Shown piece after piece: positions 10,434 through 22,900 of a stretch of 64,000 nt of DNA. Source of the DNA: Flabesymbios commensalis. Lineage: Eukaryota; Annelida; Polychaeta; Terebellida; Flabelligeridae. The position numbers and the translations under genes were made by a program. The notes below the pieces were generated by a model. The model did not search any database. It was given only the letters and a program-made list of their open reading frames with translations, and had not been told where the DNA came from. The stretch is taken from contig OZ024902.1 in assembly GCA_964017125.1 (NCBI GenBank), positions 57,381,693 to 57,445,692 on the forward strand, in the 5' to 3' direction. How positions within the stretch are numbered: position 1 is the stretch's first letter; each line of letters begins with the position of its first letter.

Positions 10434-11845
10434 GTATCCTCCAGACCTGTGTTCAATTCCATTTTTTAAATTTTAAATTCCGAGTCTAATTCCAATTCCT
10501 TTATTTTCAGTTTTTATAATTCCAATTTACATTCCAATTCCTAATTTCTAATTCCTTTCTAATTCCGGACTCTTTTTAATACGCTTTAAAATCGATCGTG
10601 TTATCGATCGTGTTAATTGGTCATTACATTTGATATTGTGTACAATCTTTGTATATTTGTTGTAGCGTAAACAAACAAATAATCGCGCAAATTCATAGCT
10701 AATCTGAATGAAAAAGGCGGAGATCATCAGTGAATCATTGAAATAGATTATGCGTTTTGCTAGATAATAACAAGTTACATCTTGTTTATTTTTTAATTTA
10801 CTCCTCCTATAATTACTATCAGCTTACTTAGCCTATAATCATAGGCGCTTCATGTGAAGCGCCTATGATTGTGCTACAGATATATGGCGCTATATCAATG
10901 TTCATTTATTTTATTATTTTATAATAGATGTTGGGTTAGTGTCATTTTTAAAACAAATCTCTATAAACATGATGAACCGGTGTGTTGTTTTATTTTATAT
11001 GGCGACATAAAGTATATAAAAATTACAATACTATAAAAAAAACATAAATTCAGAGTTGGTGTTGTATTGTAATGCTTTGTTTTTTCCACATAAGGAGCAA
11101 GTCACTGTGTCCAGCCAATTCGAGCTACATGTATAACTGTCACACTCAACACAGTGTCATCGTCACTCCGCGCACTGTTACATCCCACGTCCCTAATCTC
11201 TAATAACATTTTGTATCCCCTGTCATGTTTTTAGAGTTCATTGACATAATTTAGTATTTTCTCAAATTTAACTGATTGATAGGAATATCATGAACATATG
11301 GATAATTTTATATAAGGGCTGTGATATTTATATTGTTATATAATTGTTCAGGTAACTCAACTGGTAAGCACATCAGAAAATAAAAACAAAGATAGACTTA
11401 GACAGAAGAATAACTGATTTTAAGACTTAGATGGTAGAGGTAGGCCACCCCTTATCCACCGTGAGATATTATTTTATTATTTTGTAATTTAATTGGATAA
11501 AACGTATCAAAACGCTTGGTGTATTGGCTACATATCCTGTGTAATAAAAGACGGGTCTGGTGTTTGTGACACCCCACACCCCTCTGTCACAGGCCACTGC
11601 AACTTTCACAATAACTGATCCCCCCCTCCACTACAATGTAATGCTCTTGCATTTTGTGTTGAGATTTTTTTTTAATTAAAAAGTTCAATTCCTTTTTTAA
11701 TTCCACCTACTTTTAATAATTCCAATTCAATTCAAATTCCTTAAAAGTTAATCCCCATTCCCATTCCAATTTCTGGAATTAGAACTGGGATTAATAAGTC
11801 TAATTCCAGATCAATTCCGGAATTGAACCCAGGTCTGGCATCCTC
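10434..11845. mobile_element. Non-autonomous hAT-like element (about 1.4 kb)
   Basis: Inverted termini CAGACCTGTGTTCAATTCC (from 10442) and GGAATTGAACCCAGGTCTG (to 11837) are flanked by the near-identical 8-bp duplication GTATCCTC (10434-10441) / GCATCCTC (11838-11845). Ends starting CAG and 8-bp target duplications are hallmarks of hAT. The subterminal regions are rich in AATTCC repeats. The interior is AT-rich and non-coding, with a small palindrome AGGCGCTTCATGTGAAGCGCC near 10840-10870 (written with its repeat arms). Confidence 0.85.
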
Positions 11846-13789
11846 ATCAAAGCATAGATTAACCATACATACATATAGCTAAATGTTCATGCTATCAACC
11901 TCTGTTGTACTATAATAATACATAAATAAGAATATTATGATAATATGGGTGCCTTACTGGTAAATTTGACAGGTGTATTTAACTTGTATTTCAATTGAAA
12001 AAATATACATTAAAACATTGAACTAGAATTGTTTCAACGTCGTGTGTGCCAGGTAGTTGCGAGCTTGTCAATTTTCACCCACTTGAAGTTGTGTCTCGCT
12101 GACGCGATCCACAACTTCAAGTGAGTGAAAATACCGCACCTCTTATTATTGATAGATTTTGTGGTAGACAGACATTGCGCCAAATTGAACGCTGTTCGAA
12201 AGTTAGTGTGAATCAATCAATAAAGCTACATCCTCAGAGGACCGAGCTCAGATGCGCACACATTAGCATGCGTCATAATCCGGACCAAAGCAAGTTCGTT
12301 AAAAGGAAGCCATATCAAATGTGATTAGGAGGTTCTATACTACGTTAGATTTAAAATGACGCTGATAATGTCAGGAAAAAGGGGAATATGCTTGTAACAT
12401 GTAAGGCGAAATCGATTATCCATAGCATTGTTTGTTAGACAAATAATGTGGAGAATATTGCAATGTAAATCTTGAGAACAGTAACTGCTCACTTGTAGAG
12501 TCGGCAGTTGCTGCTGTTTGGTTTAGCACGACATAATATGACGAGGCGGTGGTTATTTGTGTACCATTAGCACTTCAAACACGTGGCTCACAATGGCTTT
12601 ATAGTCATCTCCCATTCTGCTCGCTGCTCAATGTTACATTGACCATGTTGACTCATGCATCATTGATCCATAGTCCTCCATCACGTCAGCTATTACAGAA
12701 CCAATCAAATGCAGTAAAAACGTGGGAGAATGAGTCCAGCAATCATGCAGTTGAACAATGGACCTCAATGTGTAGACACCTTTCTGCGTCAATGTATTTC
12801 CCAAAGTCATTGTTTAGCGAAGGTGACGCTAGTCTTTTCAGTGGCTGGCTCTATTGTGTCCCGTTTTATTTACAAGGTAAACTACGTGTGACGTTAGAGA
12901 GAATGGTTAATGATCCAACCAAGGTTATTAATATCATTGAAAAAGCCAAAAGATGTTAGTAGCATTTGATGCCCTCCCATGGAATAAAAAGTACGTATAC
13001 ACATATACACACCACAGTACGGTAAGTTCAATTGGATCATATTAATATCCTCCAGATCATGCCTGTATCTGTTAACATTTACCAGCTTGCTTACCTTCAC
13101 TAAATAAATAAAGCCAATTATTATATTTCTATGAACTTTTTTCATCGGTATTGTCAAAATGTTCATGTCATACTATGTATCAGCATGACATGAAGTTATA
13201 TATCATAAGCACTAGATTTCAAGTCGATGATGAGCACTGTTCTGCAAAGCCAACGGGCAGTATCTGCTTGCATGAAAATTAACTAGAATACATGTTTCAG
13301 GCTAAGATGTTATTGAAGTTTCCGTCTTCTTCAACATGCCAAAACTGTCATTCACGGGGGCTGTATTTTTGCAGCTCATTTCACTGACAGATTTAGTATT
13401 TTTTGCAAGATAATATTACAAACGAGCAGTGCAAATTGGGGCATTCCAGCAAACAAAGATATCATTCTGATGTTGTTTTATGAAACAAATTAGTACTCTG
13501 ATTCATGTGTTAATTGTTCTATTGTATAAACAAATGTAATTATAAGAGCTAGGAATAATTTTCCACATTCGAAGCTGATCATCAATTTGGATAGATTGGT
13601 AAATTCTGTCTATTCTGTACGGCTGTGATGATGCTTTCCACACCATTTTCATTACGATTAAAAAGATAATACAGTTAATATTATATGGAATGGACATTGA
13701 AAGTGCTGTCACTTTTAAGTGCTGTTAGACTACAACGTATGACTGAGGACGTATACGATGGATAAACTCTTGTATGTTTTTATTCACAG
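11846..13789. other. No gene recognised; upstream of the receptor gene
   Basis: Holds a hairpin at about 12071-12130 (TTTTCACCCACTTGAAGTTG against CAACTTCAAGTGAGTGAAAA). An open frame at 12549-12959 has no ATG at its start and no recognisable domain. 5' UTR exons or the promoter of the receptor gene may lie here, but I could not identify them. Confidence 0.5.
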
Positions 13790-13794
13790 GTAGA

Positions 13795-13918
13795 ATGAAA
13801 TCCGATCGGTGCCCGTTGGCTGAATGTGTAAAGGAAAGACATATAATTCGTTCATCACTGGTCAATATATCCATTTGGATGATAATCCTTATAACACTGG
13901 CAAATGCATTAGACCCTG
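13795..13918 (+). CDS. Receptor exon 1: signal peptide
   Basis: Codes MKSDRCPLAECV... followed by the hydrophobic core VNISIWMIILITLANA; phase 1 at the donor CCCTG|GTAATA. An acceptor-like TTTTTATTCACAG ends at 13789, which favours a spliced 5' UTR and start at 13795. An in-frame ATG at 13774 is the alternative if that acceptor is not used. Confidence 0.75.
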
Positions 13919-16900
13919 GTAATATCAGAAACATGTATCATCTATAATAAATTAAATTTATCACAATGCATTAAACCCTGGTTAGATCAAATACATTTGT
14001 CATCCATAATAATTTGCACATATCACAATACATGAGATCCTAGTTAGATCAGATACATTTATCATCCTTAATAATTTACACATATCACAATACATGAGAT
14101 CCTAGTTAGATCAGATACATTTATCATCCATAATAATTTACGCATATCACAATACATGAGATCCTAGTTAGATCAGATACATTTATCATCCATAATAATT
14201 TACACATATCACAATACATGAGATCCTAGTTAGATCAGATACATTTATCATCCATAATAATTTGCACATATCACAATACATGAGATCCTAGTTAGATCAG
14301 ATACATTTATCATCCTTAATAATTTACACATATCACAATACATGAGATCCTAGTTAGATCAGATACATTTATCATCCATAATAATTTACACATATCACAA
14401 TACATGAGATCCTAGCTGGATCAGATCTATACATTTATTATCTATATGTAATTTACATGTATCACAATGCACTTGACCCTGGTTAGATCAGATTCAGTTA
14501 TTATCTATATTAATTTATTACGTATCACACTGCATTAGACACTGGTATGAGTAGATAGTACTGAAGCTTAAACCGTGATCTATATAAGTTGTCGCACATG
14601 TGAACAAAATTAAAAAATACAATAAAGAAATAATTAAATTATTTTAATACCTGATTAATTTAATCATTTCAAAATCATTTAAAAAGTATGGAAGCGCACA
14701 ACGCCACAACGCCAGTTAAGTTGGGCTTAATCAATTGAGTATTGATTCAAATTTATATTAGCCTTAAAAATAATCTAATGCAGGTCATTGATTAATTGTA
14801 AACATTGTATACTCGCAGTTCGCTAGTAGATCATTCATACAAGTTATCTAGAAGTACTATTTGATGACCAAGTAATCTGCATGTCCCCGTAGTGTATCTG
14901 CAAGTTCTTAGTTTTTTAAATATTTGTATCATTAATAGTATTAATATTAAAAGTCAAACGTACAATAAATTATCATGCTTTCTGCTCTGTAATGCACAAT
15001 GGTAAACAGTTACTGGAATTTGTTACCTCTGAACGGCATTGGTGTACATATATATCTAGACATTTTGGGTAGGTGTCCAATCCAGCAGGTCCACTACGGT
15101 CATGTTTTGTTGTTTTCTTATTAGATCGTTTCGGGATGGAGACACGCCTCATAGAAGATCTGACTACAGGGTATCACAACATGGCAAGACCAGTGCTAGA
15201 CCCAAGCCAACCTATCAACGTGTCAATACATCTAAATCTCATTTCTATTGAAGATTTGGTATGTCTTTCCCTTGAATCAATAGGATATATCATACAATGA
15301 TACAAATATATTTTGATTTTAAAATACATACACAGGCTGCAAAATGAGAGTTTAAAAAAAAACATCCAACACGTTATCCTATTAAGAAATTGGCAGTAAA
15401 ATACTATTTGTTATTGACGCAGTAAAGCAATTTGCTTAGATTTGCTTACAATTGCAATTCAATTACTATGTATTCCAGTCAGAAGCTATCAGTAAAGTTA
15501 TATTATATTATTTTATCGCAGGATGAGAAGAATCAAATTATTCGCATATTCGCTTGGCGTGCATTGGTGAGAAGATGCTAATTGTATAATCAATGTATAG
15601 CTTAGTATTTGCAGAAAGGTATTTCTTTAATATACGTGTATATATATTTATTTCCGTGATCTATTGTGTTGTGTTTTTTATTTATTATTTCTGTTCGCAT
15701 TATCTAATCATCATTAGAACCGAATCATTGCTTCTTCACATTCAAAATTTAAAAACTGTGAAATAAGTAACGATTTCCTTATTTTGATTAGAATGTGAAT
15801 ATAATAGGTAAAATTAGGGGTTTTGTCAAGTTAAAAAAAATCCAAAAATCCGAGAAAAAATCGGAAGTGGGTGAGTCGGTGGGTCAAGCCCCAACTCAGA
15901 TTTGTTTTTTTGGCAATTTTGCGTTGTCTCGTGTTGTTTTGTGTTGTTATTTGTTGTTGTACATGTTTCCAAAAAAAAAAAAATGTTTGGGGTCTGGCCA
16001 ATCCGAGTTTTACTCTGATTTTTGGATTGTTTTAACTTGACAAAACCCCTTACCCACATTGCTAACACCAAATTCTAACATGCAAGGTCAGTCATTTCAC
16101 ATACTCAACGCAGTCTTTGTTCACACTGAAGCAAACAATATCACGATTAAATATATATCATAAGTGTAAAATATGCAACTGATTACTGAACTTAATATTT
16201 AGTAAAATACTAAATCATCAACGATTTGGTGGAAAAGGTTCGTAAACTACCAGTTTTCACGGTGAAAAAATCGCGATCGAAATTATAGTAGCTCTGACTG
16301 GAAAATGGTTGGCTCAATTTTGTAGCATCGGCCACGTATGTCAGCTATGCTCACGGTCACCATTTAACGCCTCCCCATTGCTCTTTAATGCCTCCCTGTC
16401 GCTTTTTAACACAGCACCCATCACACTTTATGGACTTTTCGTCACTATTTAACGCCCTTTGATGCCTGCACATGGCCATTTAAAGCCTCATTATAGGCCT
16501 TTAAGGCTTCCTCAGCACCCTGTTATGCCTGCCTATCACCCTTTAATCTATCCCCGTCACTTTTAAAAATAACCGCTCTCACATTAACACCTTTCCGTTG
16601 CCCTTTAGCATCTCTCCATCACGTTTTGATGCATCTTCGTCGCCCCTTAGCACCTCGTCGTCGCAATTTGAAGTCTTTCTGTCGCCCTTTGATACCTCTT
16701 CGCCACCCTTCTAAACATCTTAGTCACCCTTCAATGCCTCCCTATTGCCCATTGACGCCTCTCCATCAACATTTAACGCGTTTTCGTCGCCCCTTAACCC
16801 CTCTCCATCGACCTTTAATGTATCTTCATCATCATTTATCTCCTGTTCGTCACCCTTTAACTCAATGCTTAGCCATTCACCAGGCGACTTCACTTGCCTA

Positions 16901-19900
16901 ACTTTAAACATGGCATGGGGAACCTAAAGCACATGAGGATGAGTTATCCTCGTCACAACCCTTTCTGAACTAAAAAATAGAACACAATGCTAGGATGAAT
17001 CTGATGCTCAGGTATTTCTCAGGATGAGGTTGGAAACTGAACTTAGTTCACCTGAAACTATCAAATCTTGTATACTCCTCAGGACATTTATAAAGGTTAC
17101 TAAATCTCATGGTGATAACTTATTTACTCTATTAATGTGTGTGCGTAGGCCTATTGAATGCTTCTACGAGCTGTTTTTGATGTATTTTGATATATTCTGT
17201 GTGAAGTGACATAATTTTGTACTCTTGAATTTTGAGGATCTCAAAAATACCATTTTAAACAAAATCTAATTAGCATATTCAAAATTGCTCCCGGCTACCA
17301 TAGCAACATAACATTGACCAATGAAATATGGTGTATTTGGGTTACATGTGTGTGTGTGTGTTCCTGGGATGTATGGGACAAGCATATGTCATAACTGCAC
17401 GACCAGACTGTTATGAGCTAACAATTTCCCATTGCTCTTTAACTCCTCTCCATCGCCCTTTATTGCATCTTCGTCATCTTTTGACACAATTCAAGGGTTT
17501 TTAGTCGCACTTCAATGCCTCTCTGTCGCCTCTTCATCACCCCTCAGCGCCTGATCATTGCCCCTTAACACCTCTCTGTCGCCTTTTAATGCCTCCCCTT
17601 AGACCTTTAACAGCTTTCCGTCACTCATCAACGCTGCTCCGTCTCCCATTGATGCCTCTCCGTCGGCCTTTGATGCCCGTTTAATGCCTCTTTGTCACTA
17701 TTTAACGCATCTTCGTTGCCTTTTTATGCCTCTTCGTCGCAATGTGGGAATTTTCACCTAATATTTAACGCATTTCTATTGCCCTTTAACTCGTTTTTAT
17801 TGCCTTTTAGCGCTCCCACATTGCCCTTTATCACCTCACTGTCGCCATTTACCGCCTTTTCTTAACCTTCAATGCCTATACGATTTTATACACTTCCCAG
17901 TGGGCACGGAGCACTCGTGTGGCATTGGCGCAATGCTTGTCCAACGTCGAAGACGTTGGGCCGGCGTTGTATAAATGTTGTACGGGTGTTTTGTATTTAC
18001 TGGGTCTACAACAACAGTTTATGAGGTCACGATGACATCAATATGATACCACTAAATTACATTGCATTTGTTTTATGACACTTTCTGGCTCTGTCAACGA
18101 GATTTACACCTATGCCTCATTGTATTCACACCATGACTCCGCAAGCATCGCTCACGTTTTTTTCCGAACGAAGCCATGTATTACAATCTTGTATTGCTTC
18201 AATTGGACAATAAAATATGTTTAAACTAATGCCTTTCCGTCGCGATTTAATGCCATAGATTAATTTAATAAAATTGTACATCTGTTTTGAACACAAAATA
18301 TGACCCAAAAATAAACATTTTTTTAAACAAGGAGTTATTTATCCCAAAAAGCTGTGTTTAAATCTTAAAATATTTTTTACAACAAACTATGTTTATTGTT
18401 ATGTTTTATTTTAATATATGTTTTGGCAATTTAACCATATAATGTGTTACATTCTAGACATGTTGAGTATGAATATGACGTGAAATACCAATGGGGTAAT
18501 GACAGCCCTTGGACTATGGGTTTGAGCAATGTGACCTAAGCAGTTACCTTTCAAAGAATATAATGAATATGTTTATATTCCACCAAAATGAAATACATTT
18601 CTTGTTTGACCTTGGACAAATGACAAATGGTGGAAATTTGGAATTTTCCCCACCATGCAATGTCTATATACATAGTACTTTCTGGTCACACCTCTATGTT
18701 ATACATGCCCGAACACCCTATGGTAGAGGTCAAAATTAAGAGTCTGCTTTTATTCTGTCCAAAATTAATTATCTCAATTAATTGTTTGCTCTTGCACAAA
18801 TGAGGATCATCTTGCATGTTCCCGCCGGGGCGGGGGCCCTAGGGTAGTGGTTAGCACCGCTGCCTTTCACGCCAGAGTTCGGGGTTCGGTTCCCGGTCTC
18901 GGCGGTTTAAAAGAAACAAAAAATGTTTCATCCCCATCCACGTGTGAAAGTCAGTATTGTGGGGAGCCTCCGTGACCGAGAGGTAGCGTGCTCGGCCTCA
19001 GACCGCCAGTTCTCAAATTTCGAATCCTGTGTCTGGAGGACAATGTCATCTCAATCATCTCACCATCCTCAGGAGGTTCTCCTGGCCCAGTTTAGCCTAT
19101 ATGTGCACAAAGGTGGCCTAAAGCCCGATTCATTTCATTTTGTTCCCGCCATTTTTTTCTGAAAACCCATTATTCGAATAATATATGTACCACATCTTAT
19201 GTTTCTATCACAAATTAACATATGGTTTTGGTTATCAAGCATGTACGTTTACGTCGTGTGGATTAAAAACTATGGTGGCCATCTTGGATTTATGGAAGTT
19301 ACAAAGTTTCCTCAAAGATTTCACTCCGGCAACCAAGCTAAATTTGTTCTACAGATGCACGTGATTACGAAACCATAAGAAAATACACTTCTCACAAAAT
19401 AATGGTTTGGTACAGAATGCATATGGGTGGCAACTGGACTCTAAATAAAGCCGGTTTAATCATATAACGTACGGAATATTTACATCTGGCTTCAGATTCA
19501 GCTCCCATAAAGGCTGCAGTTATAGTTTCTGGTATCACTTCCTTGTTGCCTGAACGATACATATTTATTTTGTGTCATCCATAAATAGATATTCTGTGTG
19601 GTGATATACTTCAAGCAGATTTTCAACATTAAATTTACTTGTTGAACATTCCCTATGTACAGATGGTGATTGTACATTGTGCTTAAGTTTATTAGCAGAA
19701 TGTGAAGGGCGTTACTGACGTGATATTCCACACTCTTTTACCTATCTAGACCTCGCAGTACATGTAACATACGATTCCCTGGTAATAATTAAATTCCCTC
19801 ATACTTTTAGTCATATATATTTTATTCTAAGATTAGACTAATAGCGTTAGACCAACCTGAATACATTGCAAATTTACCATATGCTAACGTTAAATAATAT

Positions 19901-22900
19901 AGGTCTACTATAGGCCATAAACTAGCCCCCAGTTGTATAGTACTAATACTAATAGGCCTAGTCTATTGACGACTAGGTCTAAGACTCACCAGAACACTTC
20001 TCTTTATAATATATGTAGGCCTTAAAAGTGACAGAAACAGAGATGCAAACTGATTAAACAGGCCTACATACCATGACCCATATTTTTATCTAAATTCTGG
20101 ATGTCAATTTTGTCGTTTTCACAGCTTCCCCAGCGATTGGCAGATATTTTGGAAATATGCAAATTAGGCTGATAACTTTATATATAACAATACCATTTTT
20201 TGAAATTTGAAATCAGCTCATTATTACCTTTAATTTGAGCCTATTTGCAAGTCTCTATCTCAATTTTCACATTTTTGCTGTTTTCACCTGAATAATAGCG
20301 GCCATTTTGGAAATTAAGATAGGAAAATAAGATAGAACAATAATATTTTTTTGAAATTCGTAATAAGCTTGGTATTACCTTCAATTTGAGCCTATTTGCA
20401 GGTCGCTATCTCGATTTTGATTACACTTAACAGTTGGCGGCCATCTTGGAAATATGCAAATTAGAAGGTCAAAACGAGGTCAAAAGTGACTGCCCTATAT
20501 CAGAAATCACAAAGGGTGTTTCAGAGGTCATCTGTGCCAAATTTCATGATTTCTCCACAAAGTGCACACGGGGTTCCATATCTGAGACTTATTCCATAGA
20601 CTATCATGGAGAGGCTGGGCGCAGTCGCGGACCGGGTAGTACCAACCAGGCCATGTTTTTGACACCCCTGCATCATGCCCGATGCCCGGCGAGCGCTATC
20701 AGGTACTAGTTCAACATTCAATCACGGGTGCAGAGGACTCCGTGGCACCGGCAGCCGCCCGCTTCTAGTTTGTAATTTGGCTGCTTGCCCGCCGATTCAC
20801 GCTGGTTCCTAGTTCAACATTCAACCCACCGGTACGGGGACCCCGTGGGAGCGGCCGCCACACATTTTCAGCTCGAAATTTGGCTGCTGCCCGCTTGGCG
20901 ATCGCTGGTGGTTGCTAGTGCTATATTCCAGCCAACGGGGACTGCGTGGGAGCGGCCACTGCCATCTTCGGCCAGCCGTCTGGCGTCTCTCGCGCGCTGC
21001 TGAACATTCGAATAAGTAACCAGTTCTTTATTCGATATTCCAATACGTAACTTGCTCTGATTGATTGATAGATTGCTCATTTGATTGTTGATTGATTTTT
21101 GTTTGTATGATCGTTAATTATTTAATCTATCGACTGATTGCTTATTTCTTTCCTTTGCATGAGGCCTATTAATTTATTCATTCATTTATTCGTCCTTTCT
21201 TTGTAATTTTATCACTGTATCGCTTACTATATTTTTCTGTTATTCCACATAATTTCATTATCTCACTATTATGCATTTCCAATATGAGCTGTCTGGTTAC
21301 AATAATTTTAAAGCAAAAAACCCAGCGAACATGAGAATGTGATTTTAATGAATGTTATCCCATATTTTATAAAACGGCGTTAAAGAATAAACTAATATTT
21401 TACCAACGAATTCTGTGATCAATTTACAGACCATGACCCACATTCAAGAGCTATGACTTCATCAATTTATTTGAACATTGTTAATCCCAAAATTATAAAG
21501 ACTACTTGAAAAATTAAAAATAAATCATAGTGCCCTAATTCCCCAGTTCATGGATTATCTAATTCAACATACGTAATAGGATAATAAATAATATTCATCC
21601 ATTAGATTTGCAATAATTTATTTGAATAATCATGGCCATTATATCACCATTCAAATAACACAGACGTACAGATGTAAATACACATTAAAAATATACGTGG
21701 TTGTCCAGGGGAGGAGACGGCAAAATAGTCCGGGATAGTTGGTATGTACTAAAACCCCCACAGCCCCACAACCCACAACCCAAGGGGCTGTGGGTTGTGG
21801 GGGTTTTAGTAAAATGTGAATAACGGCCACTGAACACTGTGGGTTGTGGGGGTTTTAGTATTTGTGCTTATGCCAACTACTAAAACCCCCACAACCCTCA
21901 GCCATTGTGGCTACCTGGATGCAGTTGTTTTAAAACATTTCGTGGGTTTGGGGTTTTAGCAATTGCTATATAGGCCAACTACTAAAAAATCCACAGCCAT
22001 TGGGGATTTTTATGCTTCCGAGAATCCGGGCAATGTGGATCAGATTCTGCTAGACTTGACAATTTGCGTATATTTAAAGAAATACAGTTTGAATGCGACT
22101 TCTTACTATATTATAAGACATGCATGACATACAAAAAAATCCCCAATACGTCCTATTCCGGGTCAATGCAGATAGGAACTTTGTGACGACATGAGAATTC
22201 CCTGGCTAAAACCCATACGTCACAAGGATTTCACTATTCCCTTGAAAAATGCAGCATTGTGATAAAATGATGAGGCCAGGGATATTATTGAGTTTAGGAT
22301 GTGTTAACAAATATAAAAATACACTCCTCACAAAAAGCCGACAAAATGGTGTAAACTCAACGAGCCACAACGTTGGTTTATTGTTGGGGCGACGTTGGCC
22401 AACATTATTACACCATAAAGACGTTCACCCAATGTTAGATGAATGCTGGGCCAGCGACGTGACGGTGGACCAACATTCATCTAACATGTTGGGTGACTGT
22501 CTTGTGTTTGCTGGGTTCTATCCAGCTTGGGTTCTATCTGTCATTGAAAAATAATGAGATTGCATGAAAAAGACGAAAGTAAACATTATAGAAAGTTATA
22601 AATAGTCCTATGTTTTCTGATTTGTAATTCTGCAAACAAGGAATTATCAATGAACGCTGAAATCATCTGGTTTTATCTCATTAGGGGTCGTGGGGGGTCA
22701 TTAGGGGTCATAAAAGAATCACTGGTCAATGTGCGGTTCCGCCTTGTGTTTGCCGAGATGTGCGTCCTGTGTAAGTGTGGCCGCCAAGGGGGGGAGGGTC
22801 ACACAGGAGGTCACGTTTGTGACCCATCGTGACCCCTCGCCCACTAAAGCTACAGGATAGTTTCTGCTTATAAGCAGAGACTATCTTAATAGTCCGGCAG

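Noticed and set aside
12549-12959. 136-codon open frame upstream of the receptor gene
   Set aside because: It begins at GTG, not ATG, has no recognisable domain or codon pattern, and no clear splice sites tie it to a gene.
18827-18905. A genuine tRNA gene
   Set aside because: A and B boxes are present, but the anticodon stem pairs poorly, the sequence continues into a SINE body, and target duplications and a second copy show it is a retroposon.
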